In this document: one piece after another, positions 57,801 to 64,000 of the stretch
Position numbering within the stretch: the first letter of the stretch is position 1
Layout of the letters: each line of letters begins with the position of its first letter
Origin: Microcoleus vaginatus HSN003
GTDB lineage: Bacteria > Cyanobacteriota > Cyanobacteriia > Cyanobacteriales > Microcoleaceae
Length of the DNA: 64,000 nucleotides
Assembly: GCF_022701255.1 (NCBI RefSeq)
Contig: NZ_CP031705.1
Span: forward strand, 5,208,001 to 5,272,000
Direction: 5' to 3'
The notes under the pieces: model-generated
Database searches by the model: none
Told to the model about the DNA's origin: nothing
What the model saw: only the letters and a program-made list of their open reading frames with translations
Made by a program: the position numbers and the translations under genes

Positions 57801-59102
57801 AATGCGGCAGAGGCCTTAGGCAAAATTGGTGACAACGCAGCAATTCCCGCATTACTTAAATTTGTTGAAGATTCAAACTCTGATGTGCGTAGAAATGCGG
57901 CAGAGGCCTTAGACAAAATTGGTTACAAGGCAGCAATTCCCGCATTACTTAAATTTGCTGAAGATTCAAACTCTGATGTGCGTAGGAATGCGGCAGAGGC
58001 CTTAGACAAAATTGGTTACAAGGCAGGGATTCCCGCATTACTTAAATTTGTTGAACATTCAAACTATGATGTGCGTAGGAATGCGATATATGCTTTGAGT
58101 AAAATCGGTGACAAGGCAGTAATTTCCGGATTACTTGAAATTGTTGAATATTCAGAGTATTATGTGCGTAAGAGTGCAATAGATGCTTTAGGCGAAATTG
58201 GTGACAAGGCAGCAATTTCCGGATTACTTAAACTTGTTGAACATTCAGACTATGATGTGCGTAAAAATGTGGCAGATACCTTAGGCAAAATTGGTGACAA
58301 GGCAGCAATTCCCGGATTACTTAAACTTGTTAAAGATTCAGTCTCTTTGGTGAGTAGGAGTGCGGTAGATACCTTATGCAAAATCGGTGACAAGGCAGCA
58401 ATTTCCGGATTACTTAAACTCCTTGAAGATTCAAACTCGGATGTGCGTAGGAATGTAGCATATACCTTAGGCAAAATCACTAAGCAGCACACAGAAGGAG
58501 TCGTCCCCTATCTCCCGCACCTCCTCACCTTAATTCCCTCCGAATCCGGCAAAGAAGTTCACGGCCTCATCCTTGCCATCCAAGCCGCCTGCAAATACTA
58601 CAACTATGAGATTTGTCAGTTGTCCCTAGCACCGGACATTGGCAGGCATCCGGCGAATGTTTCTGCTAGCGTATATATACAATCTCTCAAGGAACTCACA
58701 GTGATGTCAAACCAATCACCCATCTTTAACCAACCAAATGCCAACATAGCCCTTAACTATGCCGCTGAAAACAGCAATCCCAACGTTACTCAAAACATCC
58801 AAGCCGCCCAGCAATTCTCCCCAGAAGCTGCACTGAATGCAGTAGTGCAAATCATTCAGGCATTAGAAAAAAAGCATACAGAAGTGCAAGACGAGCAACA
58901 AGCACGCAATATTATTGATGCAAAATTTAAGGTAATCAAAGAGCAAAAACCCATCGAGTGGCAAAACCTAATCAGCTTCAAACAGGTTTACAACGGTGGC
59001 AAAAAAGCAGCGCTGAAAGTTGGCGAACACTTCGCCGAATCAAACCCCTGGGGCAAAGGACTTGTTGCCTTCATTGAAGGCGTATCCGAAGACGTGAAAT
59101 AG
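54834..59102 (+). CDS. NACHT NTPase with 24 HEAT repeats (NLR-like)
   Basis: A 1422-residue protein. Residues 1-70: a short N-terminal region (FPKYLQSLVESYKKQEHLYT). Residues 71-230: NACHT NTPase, with Walker A GKPGSGKST (79-87), Walker B LLLLLDGVNE (149-158) and a sensor Arg in FTTRDLALG. Residues 230-475: helical winged-helix-like part (FHHQLFQEYYAARALRKL). Residues 476-1219: 24 units of 31 residues, of the PBS-lyase/HEAT type. Residues 1220-1422: a linker rich in Asn (FNQPNANIALNYA, NSNPNVTQNIQ) and a C-terminal helical module (PIEWQNLISFK, NPWGKGLVAFIEGV). The architecture is that of bacterial NLR-like sensors with HEAT repeats in place of leucine-rich repeats; several bacterial NACHT proteins defend against phage. 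Ligand and effector activity are not identifiable. A single gene, no recognisable effector partner. Confidence 0.9.
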   Translation: MATPVDFPKYLQSLVESYKKQEHLYTLTDLQVEVRVEKPPEDRSQPRSAENKPETKIERLEVLAGLRKYVQQGKVLLVGKPGSGKSTVLQRFRWEWALEALENGDRQIPVLVQLRSDRSIVDAICAEFRQAKLRVGEKEVDDLLLDGRLLLLLDGVNEMPSQQRRQDLQLFHDDNPDTAMIFTTRDLALGGSLGIEKKLEMCALTQPQMREFVHKHLPQHGDSLLRQLGDRLREIAETPLLLEMMCKVFKNSGKIPQSKGELFQEFDRQYDEFKRGAWVSDDFRRFKSEVLQQLAFVMLQGDSQRPTDGWVAISRDRAERILEGWLRDRGVVDAPTKAKEWLEDLLEHHLLQVAAKPEEIEFHHQLFQEYYAARALRKLFDDKHPDAIDDRRLQHFYLNYFKWTEPLAFMLSLLEDEKQAVRVVRLALDVDLSLGARLAGEVQREFQQRTVGLVDGLEVPGWLKAALLGEVRSDEAISGLLRLLEDSDSYMRKKAADALGNIRDDRAIPGLLKLLEDSDSDVRWRAADALVKIGDDQAIAGLLKLVEYSGSDVRWRAADALGKIGDDRAIAGLFKLVKHSDSDVRKKATNALCNIGGDRAIPRLLKLVEHSEDYVRKKATDALCNIGGDRAIPRLLKLVEHSDDYVRMRAADALCKIGDAQAIPGLLKLVEHSDDYVRMRAADALCNIGDAQAILGLLKLLKDSDSDVRMRAADALCKIGDKAAIPGLLKLVENSDYDVRKSAADALGEIGDKAAIPGLLKLIKDSDSFVGWSAIYALGKIGDKAAIPGLLKLVEDSDSFVRRNAADTLGKIGDKAAIPGLLKLVENSDYDVRKSATDALGKIGDKAAIPGLLKLVEDSNSDVRWSVAEALGKIGDNTAIPGLLKLVEDSNSDVRRNAAKALGKIGDKAAIPALLKLVKDYHYDVRLSVAEALGKIGDKAAIPALLKLVESSNSDVRRNAAEALGKIGDKAAIPALLKLVESSNSDVRKNAAEALGKIGDNAAIPALLKFVEDSNSDVRRNAAEALDKIGYKAAIPALLKFAEDSNSDVRRNAAEALDKIGYKAGIPALLKFVEHSNYDVRRNAIYALSKIGDKAVISGLLEIVEYSEYYVRKSAIDALGEIGDKAAISGLLKLVEHSDYDVRKNVADTLGKIGDKAAIPGLLKLVKDSVSLVSRSAVDTLCKIGDKAAISGLLKLLEDSNSDVRRNVAYTLGKITKQHTEGVVPYLPHLLTLIPSESGKEVHGLILAIQAACKYYNYEICQLSLAPDIGRHPANVSASVYIQSLKELTVMSNQSPIFNQPNANIALNYAAENSNPNVTQNIQAAQQFSPEAALNAVVQIIQALEKKHTEVQDEQQARNIIDAKFKVIKEQKPIEWQNLISFKQVYNGGKKAALKVGEHFAESNPWGKGLVAFIEGVSEDVK
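56259..58490 (+). repeat. 24 tandem 93-bp repeats encoding HEAT units
   Basis: Exactly 24 units of 93 bases in phase. Units 1-8 form one subfamily (cgatcgggcgatt junctions, ADALCKIGD endings) and units 9-24 another (ggtgacaaggcagcaattcc junctions). Variation is concentrated between the LLKLVE helix and the DVR turn (residues 10-17 of a unit) and at the two residues after DVR; the frame is never broken. The high DNA identity points to recent copying by slippage or recombination. Confidence 0.95.
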
Positions 59103-59287
59103 CCAACTAACCCAAAAGTTTGCTGAAATATTGCAACATTTTTAATAAGGCTTTCAGGGCGGGCGAGACTCCCACCCCAGAAGAAAATTTACTCTTTGTG
59201 GAACAGGCCGAAAAGCCTGTTCCTGACAGAGATGCAAGATGTAAAATAAAACAGCAGTAAGCTCTATGCAAACCCGAGGCTCACAGC

Positions 59288-59509
59288 ATGATTCAAAATC
59301 CCGCATACTATCAGATGGTGCTAGACACTTTGTGCACCGCCCTAGAGGATGCCCGCCCCGCTGTCAGGGCGAAAGCATCAGAAGCACTGGGAAAAATAGG
59401 AGATGTGGCGATGGTGCCCATATTAGTTAAAGCCTTCAAAGACACCTCGCCAGAAGTCCGTTCCAGCGTCATCCAAGCCCTCGGACAACTGATACTAAAT
59501 GAGGCTTAA
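59288..59509 (+). CDS. Small HEAT-repeat protein
   Basis: A 73-residue protein made of about two HEAT repeats (LEDARPAVRAKASEALGKIG, FKDTSPEVRSSVIQALGQL). It lies 186 bases after the NACHT-HEAT gene on the same strand, with a GAACAGGC-type hairpin between them. The units resemble the consensus of the large protein but the DNA is clearly diverged. It may be a partner or an offshoot of the larger gene, or a scaffold of another complex. Function unknown. Confidence 0.65.
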   Translation: MIQNPAYYQMVLDTLCTALEDARPAVRAKASEALGKIGDVAMVPILVKAFKDTSPEVRSSVIQALGQLILNEA

Positions 59510-59587
59510 ATACTCCTTTCATTTCTTAGTCCCCCTCTGCTCGGACTTCCTTTGTGTAGACGCGATTTCAAGATCCGAGTAATCTTA

Positions 59588-60019
59588 TCATTTCATACAT
59601 TCAACCATCTGCTGTTCCAGCTTAGCCAACAATGTATCAACATCTGTTGCAGCTTCCTCAAAACAAACAGGAGGTTCAGGCTTAGGTTCAAAAAGAATCA
59701 ACTTAATTTGACCTTCGCCGATCGCCAAAATCGCCACTTCCTTCTCAGGCTTGTGAGCGTTCAACACACCTACAACTTCCTGAATATGACTTCTCACTTG
59801 ACGGTTCAACTCCTCAACCGCCTCTTTCTTACAATACACAAAACGCGCAGTTTCCGCAATATCAATTGCTAAAATCTCCTCGCTTTCCTCTCCCCTTTCC
59901 AGAAATAGCCCCCAAGCCAAAGCAGCCAATTCATTTTGATTAGCTTTCACGAATTTATCTAATTTGCGGCTCCAGCTATTTTCGTTGGGTTTGGACTCAG
60001 GGCTATCAAATAGAAACAT
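59588..60019 (-). CDS. CcmS-like beta-carboxysome assembly protein
   Basis: A 143-residue soluble protein (NSWSRKLDKFVKANQNELAA, then ALAWGLFLERG, EELNRQVRSHIQEVVG and GQIKLILFEPKPEPPVCFEE). Length and these phrases match my memory of the cyanobacterial family of Synechocystis Slr1911 (CcmS), an assembly factor for beta-carboxysomes; this is not verified by a search. No ccm operon lies in the window. It is convergent with the small HEAT gene. Confidence 0.55.
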   Translation of the reverse strand: MFLFDSPESKPNENSWSRKLDKFVKANQNELAALAWGLFLERGEESEEILAIDIAETARFVYCKKEAVEELNRQVRSHIQEVVGVLNAHKPEKEVAILAIGEGQIKLILFEPKPEPPVCFEEAATDVDTLLAKLEQQMVECMK

Positions 60020-60053
60020 TTTCTCTTCTTGTTTGTATAAACTAATATTTTAC

Positions 60054-60106
60054 AGTCAGCAGTCAGTAGTCAGTTGGCAGTTGGCAGTTGGCAGTTGACT
60101 GTTGTC
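60054..60106. repeat. Heptamer tandem repeat
   Basis: Perfect units of ttggcag (three in a row) are flanked by looser gtcagtag and gtcagcag units, with about 50 bases in total. It lies between the CcmS-like gene and the ABC exporter gene; no coding content. Confidence 0.7.
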
Positions 60107-60181
60107 ATTAGTTACCCATGCCCAATGCCCCATCCCCAATTCCCAATTAGCAATTCCCAATTACCCAAAACCGCTGCGTTT

Positions 60182-61978
60182 CTATCTTATACCAGATTGC
60201 ACGCGCCAGAGCGCCGCATAAATTCCGTCCTGTTCGATCAGTTGTTCGTGCTGCCCCGATTCTACCACTAGCCCCTCTTCCATGACACAAATGCAATCGG
60301 CATTGCGGACAGTAGAAAGACGGTGGGCGATCGCAATTGTAGTGCGATTCTTGGTAATTCGTTCGAGCGATCGCTGAATTGCCGCCTCAGTCTCGTTATC
60401 CACCGCTGAAGTAGCTTCGTCAAGAATCAAAATCGGCGGATTCTTCAAAACAGCCCGTGCAATTGCAATTCGCTGCCGCTGACCCCCCGACAATTTTTGA
60501 CCGCGTTCCCCAACAATAGTGTTGTAACCGTCCGGCAATTGGGCGATAAACTCGTGCGCTTCTGCAATTTTAGCAGCATTTACTATCTCTCGATTACTTG
60601 CCTCAAAACTGCCGTAAGCAATATTTTCTGCCACCGTACCGTGAAACAAAAACACATCTTGACTCACCAATCCGATCGCTCTCCGTAAATCTTTTAAATT
60701 CAGGTCATTTAATTCTATACCGTCGAGGTAAATATTGCCATACTGTACCTCGTACAGCCTTAAGATTAGTTTCACCAGCGTACTTTTTCCCGAACCAGTA
60801 GCGCCAACAATCGCAGTAGTTTTTCCAGCAGGCAGAGTCAACGAAAAATACTGCAAAATCGGCTTTCTTTGATTGTAAGAAAAAGTAACATTTTTAAATT
60901 CCAACTCACCCTTAATCGAACTAACAGGCCGCCGAATATCACCCGTGCGAATTGCGATCGGAGTATCCAACAAATTCATCACCCGATTAGTAGAAGCCAT
61001 AGCGCGCTGGTATTGATCCAGAGTATCTCCCAGGCGAGTCAGCGGCCACAACAACCGCTGGGTCAAAAACACCAAAACGCTGTAAGTTCCCACAGACAAC
61101 CGGCCCGCCACAACCTCCAAACCGCCCAGAAATAGCGTTGCAATAAACCCCAAGAAAATCACAACCCGAATCAGCGGAATAAAAGCTGCCGAAAGTACGA
61201 TCGCCCGTCGGTTGCTTTGGCGGTAAGCTTGGCTTTGTGTTTCGATGCGCTGAATTTCATAATCTTCGGAAGTAAAACTTTTAATAGTAGTAATTCCCAT
61301 CAAATTATTCGAGAGTTGCCCGTTCAGAAAACTCACCTTTTCCCGCACATCAGCATAAAAAGGAGCCAGGCGATTTTGAAAGGTAATCGAACCCCAAATA
61401 ATAAAAGGTATCGGCAGCATTGACAGCCCAGCCACACCAGGAGAGGCAGCAAAAAAAGCGGCCCCAATCACGATAACCGTTGTAATTACCTGAATCACCT
61501 CATTAGCACCGTCGTCCAAAAAACGTTCCAGTTGATTGATATCATCGTTGAGAATAGAAATCAAACCGCCCGTGCTGCGTTCTTCAAAATAAGCTAATTC
61601 TAATTCCTGCAAATGGCTGTAAGCTTCCAGACGCAAATCGTGTTCAATATCCTGAGCCAAATTGCGCCACAAATAATCATAGGCATATTCAAAAACCGAT
61701 TCCAACGTCCAAACAATCGCGCTCACAAAAGTGATAATTGCCAGTTGCCAAAAGACATCTTTTATGCCCCACTGAGCGAGCATAGAATCTTGCTGTTTCA
61801 CCACCACATCAACAGCAATACCGATTAAGGCTGGCGGCGCTAAATCAAAGAATTTATTGAGCAGCGAACAGATACTTGCCAGCCAAGCTTTCAGGCGGTA
61901 GCGACGCCCGTACTTCAGCAGCCGCTTTAGGGGATGGACAGGTTTTGATGGATTTGGTGATGCTTGAGAATCATTCAT
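60182..61978 (-). CDS. ABC exporter (MsbA/lipid-A or drug type), half-transporter
   Basis: A 598-residue protein with six membrane helices in the first 330 residues and a C-terminal ATPase. Walker A is GATGSGKST, the signature LSGGQRQR, Walker [13 protein letters not shown] and the H-loop [10 protein letters not shown]. Half-transporters of this kind form homodimers and export lipids, peptides or drugs. The substrate is not evident. It is on the minus strand with a 207-base gap from tyrA. Confidence 0.95.
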   Translation of the reverse strand: MNDSQASPNPSKPVHPLKRLLKYGRRYRLKAWLASICSLLNKFFDLAPPALIGIAVDVVVKQQDSMLAQWGIKDVFWQLAIITFVSAIVWTLESVFEYAYDYLWRNLAQDIEHDLRLEAYSHLQELELAYFEERSTGGLISILNDDINQLERFLDDGANEVIQVITTVIVIGAAFFAASPGVAGLSMLPIPFIIWGSITFQNRLAPFYADVREKVSFLNGQLSNNLMGITTIKSFTSEDYEIQRIETQSQAYRQSNRRAIVLSAAFIPLIRVVIFLGFIATLFLGGLEVVAGRLSVGTYSVLVFLTQRLLWPLTRLGDTLDQYQRAMASTNRVMNLLDTPIAIRTGDIRRPVSSIKGELEFKNVTFSYNQRKPILQYFSLTLPAGKTTAIVGATGSGKSTLVKLILRLYEVQYGNIYLDGIELNDLNLKDLRRAIGLVSQDVFLFHGTVAENIAYGSFEASNREIVNAAKIAEAHEFIAQLPDGYNTIVGERGQKLSGGQRQRIAIARAVLKNPPILILDEATSAVDNETEAAIQRSLERITKNRTTIAIAHRLSTVRNADCICVMEEGLVVESGQHEQLIEQDGIYAALWRVQSGIR

Positions 61979-62185
61979 AGGGCATGGGGAATGGGAAATA
62001 GGGCCGAGAATTAAAAATTAGTAGGGTGCTCCGCGCGCACCTTACTCTTGTTTAATTTTAAATTCTCAAAAGCCCCGTTCCTAGGCTTCAAACGTTAACA
62101 CTGGCTTCATTTTAGCGACTACACCAACTATTTGCGCCTCAATCGGAACGTGAATTACTGGTTGAATAGGGTTGTAAATTTTGGC

Positions 62186-63025
62186 TCACAAGTTGTAATT
62201 CTGTCTCGCTTGTTGAGTCTGCTTCAGCTTGTGTTCGAGAGCTTGCCAATTTTCGGCTTCGATATCAGTGATGAACTCGTCAAGACTGTCGCGGTAAATA
62301 GAGAGCGATCGCAACAATTCCTCTCGATTGTACTTCGCCACCATCACTCCCAGCTCGGGATTGCCGCCCCCAACGCGGCTCGTGTCCCGAAAACCCGAAC
62401 TCGCCAAATGTTGGGCTAAATTAACAATATGCCGATCGCCCTCTCGATCGCAGGCAGCAACCAGCGTCGCGCTCGCCATTAGCGGCAAATGAGAAATCCA
62501 AGCCACAGCTCGATCGTGCTCTTCCGGCTCACATCGGTAAACTTTAGCACCCAGCAACCGCGCAATTTCCTCAACCTTATCCACCGCAAGCGTCGGCGTC
62601 TGGGGAGTCGGCGTCACCACGTAAGGCCGCCCGACAAACAAATCCGACACCGCCGCCTCGATTCCGCTTTCAGCAGTCCCCGCCATCGGGTGTCCCCCCA
62701 CAAAGTTCGGCCACAGAGAAGACACAGCCTGCACTATGGGTGTTTTTACGGAACCGACATCCGTTACAATAGTATCCCGGGAAAGATAGGGAACCAAGTC
62801 TCGGACGATCGGCTCGATCGACCCCAGCGGCGTGCAAATAAAAACCACATCGGCTGCTGCCATTAGAGACAGGTGTATGCTGGCTTCATTGACAACACCA
62901 CGAGCTTGCGCCCGAGAGCAAGTCTGCTGGCGACTCGAAACCCCAAAAACATTAAACCCGCGCAATCGCAAATCCAGCCCGATCGAGCCACCAATTAAAC
63001 CTAGTCCTACAATACCGATATTCAT
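62186..63025 (-). CDS. tyrA: Prephenate/arogenate dehydrogenase
   Basis: A 279-residue NAD(P)-dependent dehydrogenase in tyrosine synthesis. The Rossmann motif GLGLIGGSIGLDL, the catalytic region FVGGHPMAGTAESGIEAA and the C-terminal dimerisation helices are clear. In cyanobacteria the enzyme usually prefers arogenate and NADP; the preference is inferred from the family. It is divergent from the pentapeptide-repeat gene with only 38 bases between start codons. Confidence 0.93.
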   Translation of the reverse strand: MNIGIVGLGLIGGSIGLDLRLRGFNVFGVSSRQQTCSRAQARGVVNEASIHLSLMAAADVVFICTPLGSIEPIVRDLVPYLSRDTIVTDVGSVKTPIVQAVSSLWPNFVGGHPMAGTAESGIEAAVSDLFVGRPYVVTPTPQTPTLAVDKVEEIARLLGAKVYRCEPEEHDRAVAWISHLPLMASATLVAACDREGDRHIVNLAQHLASSGFRDTSRVGGGNPELGVMVAKYNREELLRSLSIYRDSLDEFITDIEAENWQALEHKLKQTQQARQNYNL

Positions 63026-63063
63026 AGCAATAAAATGGGGATATTTGATACGGTGCCGCCCCC

Positions 63064-64000
63064 ATGACAGTCGAGGAACTCCTGAAAAAATATGCCGCCG
63101 GAGAAAGAAATTTTGCCGGAATCAACCTGACTGAGGCCAACCTCAGCGGCGTCAACTTGAGCGGAGCCAACCTCAAGGGTGCGAATCTGAGTGTAGCAAA
63201 CCTAAGCGGAGCAAACCTCAGCAAAACCAACCTCACAGGTGCCAAACTCAACATCGCCAGACTCAGTGGCGCCCATCTAGGTGGCGCCGACCTCACCGAC
63301 GCCGACCTCAACGTCGCTTATCTAGTGCGAGTTGACCTCAAAAAAGCCATACTCATAGGAGCGAAACTGATCAGAGCCGAGCTCATTCGAGCCGAACTCA
63401 GCGGCGCCGACCTCAGCGGCGCAAACCTCAGCGGCGCCACCCTCACCGAAGCCACCCTTCGAGGAGCCAACCTCGCTCAAGCCAACCTTCGAGGCGCTCA
63501 TCTCAGCGGCGCGTGCTTGACAGAAGCCAACCTCGAACAAGCCAACCTGCAAGGAGCCGACCTTAGCCGGGCCGACCTCAGCGGCGCCGACTTGCGAGGC
63601 ACAGAACTGAGACAAGCCAACCTTACTCAAGCCGTACTCAGCGGCGCCGACCTCAGCGGCGTCAATTTGCGTTGGGCCATCCTCAGCGGCTGCAATCTCC
63701 GCTGGGCCGACCTCAGCGAAGCCAAATTGAGCGGTGCCGACCTCAGCCGAGCCGACCTCTGCCACGCCAACTTGCTGAATGCCAGCTTAGTTCACGCCGA
63801 CCTGTCAAATGCCTATCTGATCCGCGCCGACTGGATTGGAGCCGACTTAACCGGAGCCACCTTAACCGGAGCCAAACTCCACGCAGTTTCGCGACTCGGC
63901 ATCAAGACCGAAGGCATGACCTGCAAGTGGGTTGATCTCAGCCCCAACGGCGACCACAGCCAAATTTACTGGTTGAACTCTGGAGGAACGCAGGACTTTT
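63064..64000 (+). CDS. Pentapeptide-repeat protein, 3' end outside the window
   Basis: ATG at 63064 starts a frame still open at the window end, with 312 codons visible. Residues 1-20 are a short N-terminal cap (MTVEELLKKYAAGERNFAG). From about residue 21 to 275 there are some 50 pentapeptide units A(D/N)LSG, which form a right-handed beta helix. Then the pattern ends (LHAVSRLGIKTEG) and a different C-terminal domain begins (MTCKWVDLSPNGDHSQIYWL). Cyanobacteria have many such proteins, of mostly unknown role. GC content is higher than in the neighbours, caused by the repeat. Confidence 0.93.
   Translation, partial: MTVEELLKKYAAGERNFAGINLTEANLSGVNLSGANLKGANLSVANLSGANLSKTNLTGAKLNIARLSGAHLGGADLTDADLNVAYLVRVDLKKAILIGAKLIRAELIRAELSGADLSGANLSGATLTEATLRGANLAQANLRGAHLSGACLTEANLEQANLQGADLSRADLSGADLRGTELRQANLTQAVLSGADLSGVNLRWAILSGCNLRWADLSEAKLSGADLSRADLCHANLLNASLVHADLSNAYLIRADWIGADLTGATLTGAKLHAVSRLGIKTEGMTCKWVDLSPNGDHSQIYWLNSGGTQDF

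Noticed and set aside
57041-58492. Minus-strand frames of 78-105 codons opposite the HEAT repeats
   Set aside because: They are periodic mirror images of the 93-base repeat and carry no independent signal.

Overview
The window comes from a filamentous, non-marine cyanobacterium, most likely of the Oscillatoriales (Microcoleus/Oscillatoria/Phormidium type). The evidence is psbM, a photosystem I accumulation factor, a CBS-CP12 fusion beside the class II FBP/SBPase gene, hemA, a CcmS-like carboxysome protein, very frequent HIP1 octamers (gcgatcgc), and many short palindromic and heptameric repeats. The genus is inferred; no rRNA gene is present.

Region by region. 0.7-9.3 kb: a phosphohexomutase, a LapA-like membrane protein, an HTH protein with an acidic stretch, a membrane protein, a cyanobacterial hypothetical with an IS200/IS605-like end just upstream, tRNA-Arg(UCU), and a site-2 protease homologue lacking the HExxH motif. 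9.5-17.4 kb: a PIN-domain protein, a small membrane protein bracketed by two MITE-like elements, a large UPF0182 protein, hemA and glpX. 17.9-25.9 kb: CBS-CP12, a VOC protein, SRAP and UvsE DNA-repair proteins, an ABC1/UbiB kinase, a Uma2 nuclease and mannose-1-phosphate guanylyltransferase. 26.2-30.3 kb: a CRISPR array of 56 repeats and 55 spacers with no cas gene anywhere in the window. 30.8-43.3 kb: a PSI accumulation factor, uppP, a TPR gene broken by one nonsense codon, a TIGR03279 radical-SAM-like protein, TolC, a ferredoxin, psbM, Usp, a thioesterase, and an AT-rich pair made of a homocitrate/isopropylmalate-synthase-like enzyme and a DHA2 transporter. 43.3-51.3 kb: a decayed partial copy (sufE, fecCD, start of fecE) of the intact sufE and fecCD-fecE-binding-protein locus that lies about 4 kb further on. 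51.4-64 kb: a response regulator paired with a class III cyclase-like protein, a spermidine-synthase-like protein, a 1422-residue NACHT protein with 24 nearly identical HEAT repeats, a mini-HEAT protein, a CcmS-like protein, an ABC exporter, TyrA and a pentapeptide-repeat protein cut by the window end.

How the parts connect. glpX and CBS-CP12 are divergent and both belong to Calvin-cycle control. SRAP and UvsE are neighbouring repair genes. fecCD-fecE plus the lipoprotein form one metal-chelate importer. The response regulator and the cyclase-like gene are 6 bp apart and look like one signalling operon. Two candidate defence features stand out: the orphan CRISPR array, and the NACHT-HEAT protein, which has the layout of a bacterial NLR-like sensor with a tandem-repeat region that appears to be evolving quickly.
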